Shown piece by piece: positions 18,826 to 27,816 of a stretch of 53,295 nucleotides of DNA. Position 1 is the stretch's first letter; every line of letters begins with the position of its first letter. The translations under genes were made by a program, and so were the position numbers. The notes under the pieces were generated by a model, which was not told the origin of the DNA, ran no database searches, and saw only the letters and a list, made by a program, of their open reading frames with translations. Source of the DNA: Verrucomicrobiota bacterium (lineage in GTDB: Bacteria > Verrucomicrobiota > Verrucomicrobiia > Limisphaerales > SXTU01); contig VHDH01000011.1 of the NCBI GenBank assembly GCA_016871445.1, positions 1-53,295 on the forward strand, in the 5' to 3' direction.

Positions 18826-19539
18826 ATGACATCCAAGAACGCAGTCGTCACCGGGGCCGGCAGTGGAGTAGGCCAAGCCACCGCCCTGAAACTCGCCGCG
18901 CTGGGCTGGAAGGTTGCTATCCTTGGTCGTCGCGAGGCGGCGTTAGACACCACCGTCAAGCTGGCGAAGAAACACGCGAAGCAACTGCTCGTCGTCCCGT
19001 GCGACATCGGCGATGTGCAGCAAGTCGCCGCGATGGCGAAGTCTGTCTTGGCGAAGTTCAAGACCGTGGACGTGCTCGTGAACGCCGCCGGCACAAACAT
19101 CCCACGCCGCTCGCTCGCCGAGCTTTCGCTGGAGGATTACCACGCCGTCATGGATGCCAATCTTCACGGCTCTTATTACTGCGCGCAGGCTTTCCTGCCA
19201 CAGATGCGCGCGCGCAAGACCGGCACCATCGTGAACATCGTCTCCGAGGCCGGACTCAAGGCCAGCCCCAAGAGCGGCCCGAGCTACGTGCTCTCGAAGT
19301 TCGGCCAAGCCGGCCTCACGCAGTGCATCAACGCCGAGGAACGCGTCAATGGCATTCGCGCCTGCTCGATCTTCCCGGGCGACATTGACACCCCGCTGCT
19401 CAACAAGCGCCCCATCGTTCCCGACGCCGCCGCTCGTGCCCGTATGATGAAGGCCGAGGACATTGCCGACTGTGCCCTGCTTGCCATCAATCTACCGCCA
19501 CGCGCGGTGGTGGAAGAAATTCTGGTGCGGCCTGGTTAA
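18826..19539 (+). CDS. SDR family oxidoreductase
   Basis: A 237-residue classical short-chain dehydrogenase. ATG 18826 places the cofactor motif TGAGSGVGQA right after the start; the frame is open to GTG 18802. It has NAAGTN (NNAG-equivalent), the catalytic Ser in VNIVSEAG, and Tyr/Lys in SYVLSKFG. GRREAALD after beta-2 suggests an NADP(H) preference through arginine, which is inference. It begins 57 bases after the O-antigen ligase gene. The substrate is not predictable. Confidence 0.92.
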   Translation: MTSKNAVVTGAGSGVGQATALKLAALGWKVAILGRREAALDTTVKLAKKHAKQLLVVPCDIGDVQQVAAMAKSVLAKFKTVDVLVNAAGTNIPRRSLAELSLEDYHAVMDANLHGSYYCAQAFLPQMRARKTGTIVNIVSEAGLKASPKSGPSYVLSKFGQAGLTQCINAEERVNGIRACSIFPGDIDTPLLNKRPIVPDAAARARMMKAEDIADCALLAINLPPRAVVEEILVRPG

Positions 19540-19568
19540 ATGGCATTGTCGTGGTTAATCACAAAAAA

Positions 19569-19668
19569 CGCAGAGGCTGAACAGCTTGAACATTCGACTA
19601 TCACCGCTCAAACGCCGCTTGGTAGATGAAATTTGAGCTTAAAGCGATGGGCGTTTCCCGCCTCTGCG
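19569..19668. repeat. Nested inverted repeats upstream of the M16 peptidase pair
   Basis: The outer arms CGCAGAGGC (19569-19577) and GCCTCTGCG (19660-19668) are perfect 9-base complements. Inside them GCTCAAA (19606-19612) pairs with TTTGAGC (19632-19638). AAACGCC (19610-19616) can instead pair with GGCGTTT (19650-19656), so the two inner stems exclude each other. A third small hairpin, GCCC-CTTTC-GGGC plus TTTCTTT, follows at 19686-19704. Function unknown; it may be a structured leader or a terminator of the SDR gene. Confidence 0.4.
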
Positions 19669-19729
19669 CCGCAATTGACGCCGCGCCCCTTTCGGGCTTT
19701 CTTTGTCGCAACGTCAACTGTTGTCGCTC

Positions 19730-21466
19730 ATGAATTCGAAGCTTTTTTCGCTCTGCCTAGTCCTCGCGTTGTTCACCCTTTCAGCCCGTGCGCAGCAGGT
19801 GCCCGTCATTGAGAAAACCCTCTCCAACGGGATGCGCTTGCTGCTACTGCCACGCCATGATGAACCGACCGTCGCGGGCGGTTGGGTCGTGCATGTGGGC
19901 AGCGCGAACGAGCGGCCCGGCATCACGGGCATCGCGCACCTCTTCGAGCACATGATGTTCAAGGGCACGCCCACGCTCGGCACCAAGGATTTCAAGAAAG
20001 ATGTCGAAATCATCAACGAGCAGGAGCGCGTGCGCGATTTGATGCGTAAGGAAGAGGCGAATATGAGGACGCTTTGGCGGCGGGGCCAAATCGCCGACCT
20101 GCAAAATCCCGACACTTGGACCGCTCGTTACAAAGAGCTGCAGGCGCAGTTCAAAAAGCTCGTGGACGCTCAACGCGAAATCCTCGTTAAGAACGAGTTT
20201 GATCGCATTTATACAGCTAACGGCGGTTCGATGATGAACGCCTACACCAGCCATGACGTGACGGTTTACTTCATCACCGTCCCAGCCAACAAACTTGAGT
20301 TGTGGATGTGGATGGAGAGCGAGCGGCTGCTGCGGCCCGTCTTCCGCGAGTTTTATGCCGAGCGCGATGTCGTCTTCGAGGAGCGCCGGATGCGCACTGA
20401 GTCCACGCCCACGGGCCGGATTGAGGAGACGTTCTGGGCTATGTTCTGGGAGTCGCATCCTTATTCTTGGCCAGTCGTCGGCTGGCCGTCGGACATTCCC
20501 GCCATCACGAAAAAGCAGGCGGATGAGTTTTACGCGCTTTATTACGCACCGCAAAACCTCACCACCGTGCTCGTTGGCGACTTCAAAGTTGAAGAAGCCA
20601 CCGCGCTAGCGGAGAAGTACCTTGGCCGCATCCCACGTGGGAAAGAAGAGGCTCCCGACGTGGTCACGCTCGAAATCAAGCAACCTGCCGAGAAGCGGCT
20701 CGACGGCGACGCCGATACCAACCCGCAGGTGGATATCATGTGGCACACGCCCGCCTTTGGCCATCCGGACACCTACGCGCTCTCGGTGCTCGCTCAAATC
20801 CTCTCCACCCGCACCGGCCGCCTCTACAAAGGCCTCGTGCTCAGCTCTAAAGTCGCCACACAGGCCTACGCCCAGCAGCACACCATGCGTTGGGCGAGCC
20901 TCTTCAACGTGGGTGGCGAGTTGACAGATGGGAAGCTACCTGTCGAATTGGAAGCAGGTTTGCTCGCGGAAATTGAGAAGGTGAAAACCGTCGACGTGCC
21001 AGCGGAGGAATTGCAGAAGGTGAAGAACAACTTTGCGGCGGGTGAATACCGCAAGCTGGCCAACAACCACGCCATCATGCAAGCGCTCCTGCGCTACGAC
21101 GGCCTTGGCCGCTGGCAGGAAATCAACGAGGCCGGCCCGAAGCTTCAAGCCGTCACCGCAGCCGATGTACGGCGCGTGGCAAACACCTACCTGACGAAGG
21201 AGAACCGAAACGTCGCTACCATCGTGCGCAAAGCCGGCAAGAGCGCCAGCGACGATCCGGACCTTGCCGGCCTCTCACCGCAGCAGTTGCCCGCAGTGCG
21301 CCAGTTCCTCGGACGGCTGAAAGAGCAGAAGAGCGTCGAGCAGCTCAAAACACAGTTGAAGCAGATGGAGGAGCAGTCCGGCAGAGCCGACGCCAAGAAC
21401 CAGCAGTTCCTGAACATCCTCAAGAAAAAGACTGCCGAGCGCATCGCGGAATTGGAGAGGAAGTAA
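19730..21466 (+). CDS. M16 family zinc metallopeptidase, catalytic subunit
   Basis: A 578-residue exported protein from ATG 19730 (an in-frame TTG lies nine codons upstream). A signal peptide (LFSLCLVLALFTLSARA) is followed by the M16 zinc site HLFEH (70-74, inverted HxxEH); a glutamate in VVFEERRM near residue 217 is the likely third ligand. An extra charged helical insertion (about residues 95-165) separates them and makes the spacing longer than the usual about 76 residues. A second M16-like half (about 270-480) and a coiled C-terminal tail follow. M16 peptidases degrade peptides inside a closed chamber. The next gene, 13 bases downstream, encodes the likely non-catalytic partner. Confidence 0.92.
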   Translation: MNSKLFSLCLVLALFTLSARAQQVPVIEKTLSNGMRLLLLPRHDEPTVAGGWVVHVGSANERPGITGIAHLFEHMMFKGTPTLGTKDFKKDVEIINEQERVRDLMRKEEANMRTLWRRGQIADLQNPDTWTARYKELQAQFKKLVDAQREILVKNEFDRIYTANGGSMMNAYTSHDVTVYFITVPANKLELWMWMESERLLRPVFREFYAERDVVFEERRMRTESTPTGRIEETFWAMFWESHPYSWPVVGWPSDIPAITKKQADEFYALYYAPQNLTTVLVGDFKVEEATALAEKYLGRIPRGKEEAPDVVTLEIKQPAEKRLDGDADTNPQVDIMWHTPAFGHPDTYALSVLAQILSTRTGRLYKGLVLSSKVATQAYAQQHTMRWASLFNVGGELTDGKLPVELEAGLLAEIEKVKTVDVPAEELQKVKNNFAAGEYRKLANNHAIMQALLRYDGLGRWQEINEAGPKLQAVTAADVRRVANTYLTKENRNVATIVRKAGKSASDDPDLAGLSPQQLPAVRQFLGRLKEQKSVEQLKTQLKQMEEQSGRADAKNQQFLNILKKKTAERIAELERK

Positions 21467-21479
21467 TCAAGACTTTCAC

Positions 21480-22967
21480 ATGAACCAGACCCAAATCACT
21501 TCGTTAATCGCCTGTTCTGTGGCCGCGTTCTGCGCTCGTGCCGCCGACATCCCGAACCGGCCAGAGATGCTCAAATATCCCGCGCTGAATTTCTCCCCGC
21601 CAGACGCCAAGCAGTTCCGTGTAGCACTCAAGGCCGGACCGGTCGCCTACGTCGTGCCGGACCGCGAGTTACCATTGGTGAACATTTCCATTCTGGTTCG
21701 TACGGGTGATTACCTCGACCCCGCCGGCAAAGAGGGGCTGGCAGGCATGACGGGTTATCTGCTCGCGCGCGGCGGTTCGGCGTCGAAACGGGCGGAGGAT
21801 TTGGAGGAGCGTCTGGCGTTCCTCGCCGCGAGCCTGAACTCTGCCGTCAGCGATACGCAGGGCAGTGTTAGCTTGAACCTGCTCTCCAAGGATTTAGACG
21901 AGGGCTTTGCCATGCTGCGCGAGGTACTGACTGCCCCGCGTTTCCAAGACGACAAGCTCGCGCTCCGCAAACAGCAGTCGCTTCAAGCCATGAAGCAGCG
22001 AAATGATGACGCAGCGGACATCGAACAGCGCGAGCGCCGCTTCCTCGCTTATGGCGATGGCTTCTATTTCAACCGCCACAGTACCCAGGCCTCGCTCGAT
22101 TCCATCACACGCGCGGACCTCGAGGCTTTTCACAAGCGCTGGTTTCACCCGAAGAACTTCGTCGTGGCCGTGAACGGCGACTTTGACGCTTCAGCCATGA
22201 CCGCGCGGCTGGAGAAGCTCTTCGCTGCGTGGCCGTTCACCGGCGAGGTCCCGCCTCCCATTCCAACCGACCGCAAGTTCGCCGCGCCCGGCGTGTATGT
22301 CGTGGACAAGGAAGTGAACCAAGGCCGCGTGACGCTCATGCTGCCCGGCATCCAGCGCGACGACCCAGACTACCAAGCTGCGCAGGTGATGAACGACATC
22401 CTTGGCGGCGGCGGGTTCACTTCCCGAATTATGAATCGCGTCCGATCCGACGAGGGCCTTGCTTATTCAGCAGGCAGCGGCTTCCCCGGTGGCGTTTACC
22501 ACCCAATGAGCTTCCTCGCCGCGTTCCAGTCCAAGTCGCGCACCGTCGCCTACGCCACGAGTATCGTGCTAGAGGAGATAAAAAAGATAGCCGCTGAGAC
22601 GGTGACAGACGAGGAGCTCACGACCACGAAAAACCAGTTCATTGAAACATTTCCCCGCACCTTCATGACCAAGGGCGCAACTGCCGGCGCGTTCGCTAGC
22701 GACGAGTTCACTGGCCGTTTTGCGAAAGACCCCGACTACTGGAAAAACTACCGCACGAAGATCGATGCCGTGACCAAGGCCGACGTGCAGCGCGTGGCGA
22801 AAAAATTCCTCACGGCAGATAAAATGGTCATCCTCGTCGTGGGTACGAAAGAGGAAATCCTCAAAGGTCATCCGGACCATCCGGTGAAATTGGAAAGCCT
22901 CGCCGGCGGCCGCCTCGTGGACCAGCCGCTGCGCGACCCGCTCACCATGAAGCCGGCAGCGAAGTAA
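21480..22967 (+). CDS. M16 family peptidase-like protein lacking the zinc motif
   Basis: A 495-residue exported protein from ATG 21480 with a short signal peptide ending ARA. It has the M16 fold, but where the first gene has HLFEH this one reads GYLLARGG, so no zinc site is left. The C-terminal R/Y motif is kept: GGGGFTSRIMNRVRSDEGLAYSAGS. This active/inactive division of labour is the known arrangement of two-subunit M16 peptidases such as mitochondrial MPP and bacterial M16B pairs. It is 13 bases from the catalytic gene. It is expected to form the other half of the peptide chamber in the periplasm. Confidence 0.9.
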   Translation: MNQTQITSLIACSVAAFCARAADIPNRPEMLKYPALNFSPPDAKQFRVALKAGPVAYVVPDRELPLVNISILVRTGDYLDPAGKEGLAGMTGYLLARGGSASKRAEDLEERLAFLAASLNSAVSDTQGSVSLNLLSKDLDEGFAMLREVLTAPRFQDDKLALRKQQSLQAMKQRNDDAADIEQRERRFLAYGDGFYFNRHSTQASLDSITRADLEAFHKRWFHPKNFVVAVNGDFDASAMTARLEKLFAAWPFTGEVPPPIPTDRKFAAPGVYVVDKEVNQGRVTLMLPGIQRDDPDYQAAQVMNDILGGGGFTSRIMNRVRSDEGLAYSAGSGFPGGVYHPMSFLAAFQSKSRTVAYATSIVLEEIKKIAAETVTDEELTTTKNQFIETFPRTFMTKGATAGAFASDEFTGRFAKDPDYWKNYRTKIDAVTKADVQRVAKKFLTADKMVILVVGTKEEILKGHPDHPVKLESLAGGRLVDQPLRDPLTMKPAAK

Positions 22968-23154
22968 GCCGCTGCTCTCTCGCGAGGCACAAAGAGGAAA
23001 TCCTCCCACGGATTGAAGCCGTCCGTATCAACGTAACGGAAAGGCGCTGGTGGCGTGAATCAGGCAAGAACTCTGCGGGAAGGAGTGCAGCGCGAGGTCA
23101 GTCCGCAGACTGGACTTCCCAGTTACTTACCAGGCCGGCATAATTTCCCAATCT
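22968..23154. other. Intergenic gap of 187 bases
   Basis: Only small hairpins are seen, such as GAGG-AAAT-CCTC near 22993 and ACGGA/TCCGT near 23019. None has a T tract. No gene is supported. Confidence 0.35.
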
Positions 23155-23907
23155 GTGAATCGATCGCCATTAATCTGGCGGCGTGCCCTCCGTGCCCTCA
23201 TCGCAACGGTGGCCAGCCTAACCTTGCTGGTCGGCGCGGCGTGTGACGCCCGCAAGTCAGAGCCAGCCGCGTTGCCCAAAACCAATGAGGTCTCCTCCGC
23301 GCCGGTTGTTGTTTCCCCGCTGCCCAATTTGACCAACGCCCCTCCAAGTCCGACAGCCCCGCGCACGCCAAACGAGCTGTTTCAAGCCGCACAGAAACTG
23401 GCGAAGGGCACCGGCGATACCCGCGACCCGGCGGCCGCCGCGCGGCTTTACGCAGAAGCAGCCGGGAAAGGTCATGTGGACGCGCAGGCCTACCTTGCCG
23501 CCGCGTATCGCACTGGCGCCGGGGTGGTGAAGAATCCTACCGAAGCCGCGCGCTGGTTCCGAGCTGCCGCCGAGCAGGGTGATGCCCGGTCGCAGGGCGT
23601 GTTAGCCTCAATGTATGGCACCGGCGAGGGCGTGGCGAAGGATCCAGTCGAGGCCGTTAAGTGGTATCGCCGCGCCGCCGAGCAGGGCCAAGTGCGCGCG
23701 CAGGCAAACCTCGGGGCACTGCTCTTCCTCGGGCAGGGCGTGCCCAAGGATCCGGTGGAAGCGTACAAATGGTTGCACCTCGCCGCGCAAAAGGGCGACC
23801 AGGAAGCCGTAAAAAATCGTGGCAACGTGGCAGCGCGGCTTTCCGTCGCGCAGATGAACGAAGGCCGGAAGCGCGCGGCGGAATTTGTTCCCGACAAGAC
23901 AAAATAA
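23155..23907 (+). CDS. Secreted Sel1-repeat (TPR-like) protein
   Basis: A 250-residue protein from GTG 23155. The N-terminal hydrophobic stretch LIATVASLTLLVGAAC is a signal peptide, possibly of a lipoprotein, although the residue at -3 of the cysteine is Gly, a poor lipobox. A Pro/Ala/Thr-rich linker (about 35-70) follows. Then come three clear Sel1 repeats of 36 residues ending AARLYAEAAGKGH, AARWFRAAAEQGD and AVKWYRRAAEQGQ, plus a degenerate fourth ending AYKWLHLAAQKGD. Sel1 repeats are alpha/alpha scaffolds for protein binding, often in signalling or envelope complexes. The partner is unknown. Confidence 0.87.
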   Translation: MNRSPLIWRRALRALIATVASLTLLVGAACDARKSEPAALPKTNEVSSAPVVVSPLPNLTNAPPSPTAPRTPNELFQAAQKLAKGTGDTRDPAAAARLYAEAAGKGHVDAQAYLAAAYRTGAGVVKNPTEAARWFRAAAEQGDARSQGVLASMYGTGEGVAKDPVEAVKWYRRAAEQGQVRAQANLGALLFLGQGVPKDPVEAYKWLHLAAQKGDQEAVKNRGNVAARLSVAQMNEGRKRAAEFVPDKTK

Positions 23908-24011
23908 GTTCCGTAAGAATTGAACTTGTTGGTCGAAGGACTCCACCCAGCCATAAAAATGGAGACTGAATTGACCGAGGACGCATCCTCGGTGCGCCGG
24001 CCGGAGAAAAT

Positions 24012-25733
24012 TTAGAAACCCGCCGCCTTGCCCTCGACCACGCGCGGATCGTGGGCCCCGAGGAAGCTTTTGCCATCCTTTGCCCGGCCCACGGCTTGGC
24101 ACGCGCCCATTGAGGCGAGTTCCTTGAGTGTGTGACCGCGGCGTTCGAGTTCGCGGCGCACGGCGTCGGGGAAGGTCTTTTCGATGCGCAGCTCGTCAGG
24201 ACTCCACTGCTGGTGGAAACGCGGCTGGGCGAGCGCCTCGGCGGGATCGCGATCAAAGTCTATCGTGTGAATGATCGCCAGCAGCGTCTGCGTGATGATG
24301 GTCGGGCCGCCCGCTGCGCCAACGCTGAGGATGGGCTTTCCGTCACGTAACACAATCGTTGGCGACATGCTGGAGAGCGGGCGTTTGCCGGGCGCAACGG
24401 CGTTGGCCTCTGCGCCGACGAGGCCGAAGAAGTTCGCCGTGCCAGGCTGCGCGGAGAAGTCGTCCATCTCGTTATTAAGCACAACGCCGGTGCCAGGCAC
24501 GACGACCTTCGAGCCATAGCTGGTGTTAATGGTGGCGGTGCAGGCCACCCAGTTACCGTCGGCGTCAGCAGCGGAAAAGTGCGTGGTGTGCTTGCCGAAG
24601 ACGTCGCTCGTGGCGTTGGGCGGCGTATTGTGCTTGGGAAGGGGCGTGGCCTTCTTCACATCAATCTGCTTCGCGAGCTGCGCGGCGTAGGCCTTGTCCA
24701 CCAAGCCGCGTGGGACGGGCGCAAAGTCGGGGTCGCCCAGCCAGTGCGCGCGGTCAGCAAAGGCGAGCTTCATTGCCTCAGCGACGATATGAACGAAGTC
24801 CGGGGAGTCCGCGCCGAGCGCCTTGAGGTCGAACTGTTCGAGGATGTTCAAGATCTGCGCGACATGGACACCGCCGGAGCTGGGCGGAGGGAAGCCGATG
24901 ATCTCATGGCCGCGATAGGTGGTGCGGAGCGGCGGCCGCAGCTTGGCGACGTAGCCAGCAAAGTCCGCTTCGGTGAGCAGGCCACCGTTGGCGCGCATCC
25001 AGTCCGCGGTGTGCTTCGCGAAGGGGCCGCGATAAAACCAATCGCTGCCCTTCCCCGCCAACGCGCGGAAGGTAACGGATAAATCAGGTTGGCGGAGCAT
25101 GTCGCCGGCTTGCCATGGCGAACCATCGGGACGAAGAAAAATCGCCCGACTGGCGGGGAACTTGGCGAGGTCCTTGGCCGCCCCGGCGAGGCGGCTGGCG
25201 AAGTTGCGCGTGACAGGAAAGCCCGCCTCGGCGACACGCGCGGCGGCGAGACAATGGTCTGCCCACGGGAGCTTGCCGTATTTTGAGACGGCCTGATGGA
25301 ACGCGGCGACTTCGCCGGGCACACCGCTGGCCAGCGCGCCGGTCTGGCTGAGTTCGGCCACGGCCTTGCCATCGCGCAAGAACATGTCCCGGCTGGCCTT
25401 GGCAGGCGCCATCTCGCGGCCGTCTATGGCAACGACCTCGCCGTTGGCGCGACGAATAACAAGGAAACAACCGCCACCAATCCCGGAGTTATGGCTGTCC
25501 ACCACGCTGAGGACGAGGCCGGCGGTGACAATGGCATCCACCGCGTTTCCGCCGCGCCGCATCGCATCCACGGCGGCCTCGGTCGCGAGGGGGTGAACCG
25601 TAGCGACCATGCCGCGCTCGGCGGCGAATGGGGCAGGAATTTGCCACAAAAGGAGGCAAAGCGCGCAAGGCAGAAGCCGAAAGAAGGATGCTTTCCTCAT
25701 TAAGCGCGCTTTCGCAGCTGATTGGGAGCTCAT
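24012..25733 (-). CDS. ggt: Gamma-glutamyltransferase, periplasmic
   Basis: A 573-residue Ntn-hydrolase precursor from ATG 25733 (an alternative ATG 25700 removes 11 residues before the signal peptide). The hydrophobic LPCALCLLLW segment is the export signal. The large-subunit start AERGMVATVHPLATEAAVDAMRRGGNAVDA is typical. The autocleavage site is the Thr in GKHTTHFSAADADGNW, giving a small subunit beginning TTHFS. The active-site loop GKRPLSSMSPTIV and oxyanion glycines GAAGGP are present. It hydrolyses or transfers the gamma-glutamyl group of glutathione and relatives. It is a single minus-strand gene, convergent with the Sel1 gene and about 100 bases from it. Confidence 0.93.
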   Translation of the reverse strand: MSSQSAAKARLMRKASFFRLLPCALCLLLWQIPAPFAAERGMVATVHPLATEAAVDAMRRGGNAVDAIVTAGLVLSVVDSHNSGIGGGCFLVIRRANGEVVAIDGREMAPAKASRDMFLRDGKAVAELSQTGALASGVPGEVAAFHQAVSKYGKLPWADHCLAAARVAEAGFPVTRNFASRLAGAAKDLAKFPASRAIFLRPDGSPWQAGDMLRQPDLSVTFRALAGKGSDWFYRGPFAKHTADWMRANGGLLTEADFAGYVAKLRPPLRTTYRGHEIIGFPPPSSGGVHVAQILNILEQFDLKALGADSPDFVHIVAEAMKLAFADRAHWLGDPDFAPVPRGLVDKAYAAQLAKQIDVKKATPLPKHNTPPNATSDVFGKHTTHFSAADADGNWVACTATINTSYGSKVVVPGTGVVLNNEMDDFSAQPGTANFFGLVGAEANAVAPGKRPLSSMSPTIVLRDGKPILSVGAAGGPTIITQTLLAIIHTIDFDRDPAEALAQPRFHQQWSPDELRIEKTFPDAVRRELERRGHTLKELASMGACQAVGRAKDGKSFLGAHDPRVVEGKAAGF

Positions 25734-25742
25734 GGTTAGGAT

Positions 25743-26072
25743 TTAGGCCACCGTTAGCGGACCATCAAACACTGTCAGGCTCACAACCTCAGTCTTTGCC
25801 AAGTGGGGGCCGTGGCGCTCGCCGCGGGGTGCGTGGAGGAGGGTGCCAGGACCGTGACTCACTTCGGACTCAATCCACTCACCGGAAAGGATATAGGCCC
25901 ACTCGTTCGCAACGGGATGCGTGTGCGCAGGAACCTGTGTGCCGGCGGCGAACTTGCGGAGAATGACGAGGCCGCCGGTGACCTCGTGCTGGTGAAGAAT
26001 CTTCAGTTCAACGCCGGCGTAGGGGCCTGGTTGCCATGGCTTGTCATTCGCACGCGCCAAATATTGGAACAT
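25743..26072 (-). CDS. Small cupin-domain protein
   Basis: A 109-residue single-domain cupin from ATG 26072, ending nine bases before the gamma-glutamyltransferase start. The metal-binding cupin motif 1 is visible as PAHTHPVANEWAYILSGEW (two His and a Glu) and motif 2 as GPGTLLHAPRGERHGPH. Single-domain cupins of this type are metal-dependent dioxygenases, isomerases or binding proteins; the reaction cannot be assigned. The close spacing suggests an operon with ggt. Confidence 0.85.
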   Translation of the reverse strand: MFQYLARANDKPWQPGPYAGVELKILHQHEVTGGLVILRKFAAGTQVPAHTHPVANEWAYILSGEWIESEVSHGPGTLLHAPRGERHGPHLAKTEVVSLTVFDGPLTVA

Positions 26073-26133
26073 GGGGAGATGGCAACGGGTCGCGGACGAT
26101 TTGGCAAGCCTGACGCATTGCCTTTGGCAGTCT

Positions 26134-27183
26134 ATGAGCTACGCTGCGCCTATGGCCCGCCGAACACGCCCTTCGTCCAACGCCGAGTTGGACCGCCGCA
26201 TCCGCGACTTAATCGCCCTAAAAGGCGGTGGGCATAACGAGGAGCTGGTGACCGACCTCGTCGCGCAGTCCCTCAAGCTGCTGCACGACGTGGAGGATCG
26301 GGGCGACGTAAAGGTAATCCAAACCGCCGTGCGCGAGCTGCGTTACGCTTTCAAACTCTTCGCGCCCTACGCGGGCAAGCGCAAGGTGACGATTTTCGGC
26401 TCGGCACGCACGGCCCCGGAGTCGGTGGATTACCAGCTAGCCGTCGAGTTTGGGCGCAAGATCGCAGACGCGGGCTTCATGGTCATCACCGGTGCAGGCG
26501 GCGGCATCATGCAGGCGGGCCACGAGGGCGCAGGCGTCGACCGGAGTTTTGGCGCAAATATCCGGCTGCCCTGGGAGCAAGCGGCTAATCCCGTCATCGC
26601 AGAGGACAAGAAGTTGATCACGTTCAAATACTTCTTCACCCGCAAGCTTACTTTCATCCGTCACTCGGACGCCATCGCGTTGTTTCCGGGCGGCTTCGGC
26701 ACCATGGACGAGGCCTACGAGACGCTTACGCTAATGCAGACGGGCAAGAGCCAACTGATGCCGCTTGTGCTGGTGGACCGCCCGGCCGGCACGTATTGGA
26801 AGACGTGGGACAAGAACGTACGCGAGCACCTGCTGCGCAACGAATTAATCTGCCCGGAAGACACCGGCCTCTATCACATCTCCGACAACGTGGACGAAGC
26901 GGTGCGGCACATCGCGCGGTTTTACCGTAACTTTCATTCGACCCGCTTTGTGCGCGACCTACTCGTCATCCGGCTCAAAAACCCGCCCCCGCCCACGGGG
27001 CTGGCCGCGCTCAACGAGGACTTCGCGGACATCGTCACCGGCGAACCGTTTCACATCATTCCGCCCACGCCAGAGGAAACCGAGGATGGCGAACACCTCG
27101 ACCTGCAACGGGTCGCGGTCGGCTTTAACCGCAAGAGCTACGGCCGGCTGCGTCAGCTGATTGACGTATTAAACCAATACTGA
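26134..27183 (+). CDS. LOG family protein (Rossmann-fold nucleotide hydrolase)
   Basis: A 349-residue protein; ATG 26134 is chosen (ATG 26152 is an alternative, and TTG 26041 overlaps the divergent cupin gene). The LOG hallmarks are GAGGGIMQAGHEGA and PGGFGTMDEAYETLTL (PGGxGTxxE). LOG enzymes hydrolyse N-glycosidic bonds of nucleoside 5'-monophosphates such as AMP or cytokinin riboside phosphates. This is the long form: an N-terminal basic helical extension (about 60 residues) and a C-terminal domain of about 90 residues surround the about 200-residue core. In bacteria the role is usually nucleotide salvage, which is inference here. Confidence 0.9.
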   Translation: MSYAAPMARRTRPSSNAELDRRIRDLIALKGGGHNEELVTDLVAQSLKLLHDVEDRGDVKVIQTAVRELRYAFKLFAPYAGKRKVTIFGSARTAPESVDYQLAVEFGRKIADAGFMVITGAGGGIMQAGHEGAGVDRSFGANIRLPWEQAANPVIAEDKKLITFKYFFTRKLTFIRHSDAIALFPGGFGTMDEAYETLTLMQTGKSQLMPLVLVDRPAGTYWKTWDKNVREHLLRNELICPEDTGLYHISDNVDEAVRHIARFYRNFHSTRFVRDLLVIRLKNPPPPTGLAALNEDFADIVTGEPFHIIPPTPEETEDGEHLDLQRVAVGFNRKSYGRLRQLIDVLNQY

Positions 27184-27193
27184 AAAGCCAGCA

Positions 27194-27718
27194 TCAGCGC
27201 CGGCGGAGGAAGGTTTCCGGCAACGTGCCCTTTTCTGTGCGGACGGCCATGCCGGGCTTAACGTTGTTGCGCTGGAACCAACCCTGCCGCATCTCCAGGA
27301 CGAATTGCACGCGGTCGCTTTCCGATGGCAACTGTGCCTCGTTGCGCGGCTGGCCAGCGTGGATCTCCAAAAGCGTGCCGTCCGAAGCGAGATAGGCGAT
27401 GTCCAGCGGCACAAGGGTGTTGCGCATCCAGAAGGCGCGGCGGTCTGGCTCATCGAAGATGAAGATCATGCCCTCCAACTCCGCCATGTTGGTGCGCCAC
27501 ATCATGCCAACCTGGTGCTCCACCGGCGTGCGCGCGACCTCCGCGACCACCTCATGCGCGCCGAGCCAGAGCTTGACGGTCGGCAGTTTTGGCTGCGGCC
27601 GGCCGGACTCCGTGGGGTCGACCGCAGCGCCCGCGCCCGGCCCGGCGGCGGGCTTCTGGCAAGCCGCCAGTAGCGCAACCAAGGCGCAGGCAAAAAACGG
27701 GAAGACGATTCGCTTCAT
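27194..27718 (-). CDS. DUF192 lipoprotein
   Basis: A 174-residue protein from ATG 27718 with lipoprotein signal MKRIVFPFFACALVALLAAC (lipobox LAAC, Cys20), followed by a Gly/Ala/Pro linker. The DUF192 core has ARTPVEHQVGMMWRT, GMIFIFDEPDRRAFWMRNT, PLDIAYLASDGTLLEI and a C-terminal QFVLEMRQGWFQRNNVKPGM. The fold is a small beta-barrel and the function is not established. It ends 10 bases from the LOG gene in convergent orientation. Confidence 0.92.
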   Translation of the reverse strand: MKRIVFPFFACALVALLAACQKPAAGPGAGAAVDPTESGRPQPKLPTVKLWLGAHEVVAEVARTPVEHQVGMMWRTNMAELEGMIFIFDEPDRRAFWMRNTLVPLDIAYLASDGTLLEIHAGQPRNEAQLPSESDRVQFVLEMRQGWFQRNNVKPGMAVRTEKGTLPETFLRRR

Positions 27719-27766
27719 TGGCGTGAGCTTGGCAGCAAGAGCGGGGAATTCAATGCGAGGAAAAGG

Positions 27767-27795
27767 AAAAGCCGCGCGGCTGACCGCGCGGCTTT
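27767..27795 (-). terminator. Strong intrinsic terminator of the DUF1501/PSD operon
   Basis: A perfect 12-bp stem, AAAGCCGCGCGG (27768-27779) with CCGCGCGGCTTT (27784-27795), has loop CTGA. Read on the minus strand it follows the DUF1501 stop by 21 bases and is followed by TTTTCCTTTTCC. It is the best-formed terminator of the window. Confidence 0.85.
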
Positions 27796-27816
27796 CGCTA
27801 AATGCTTCGTGGTCCG

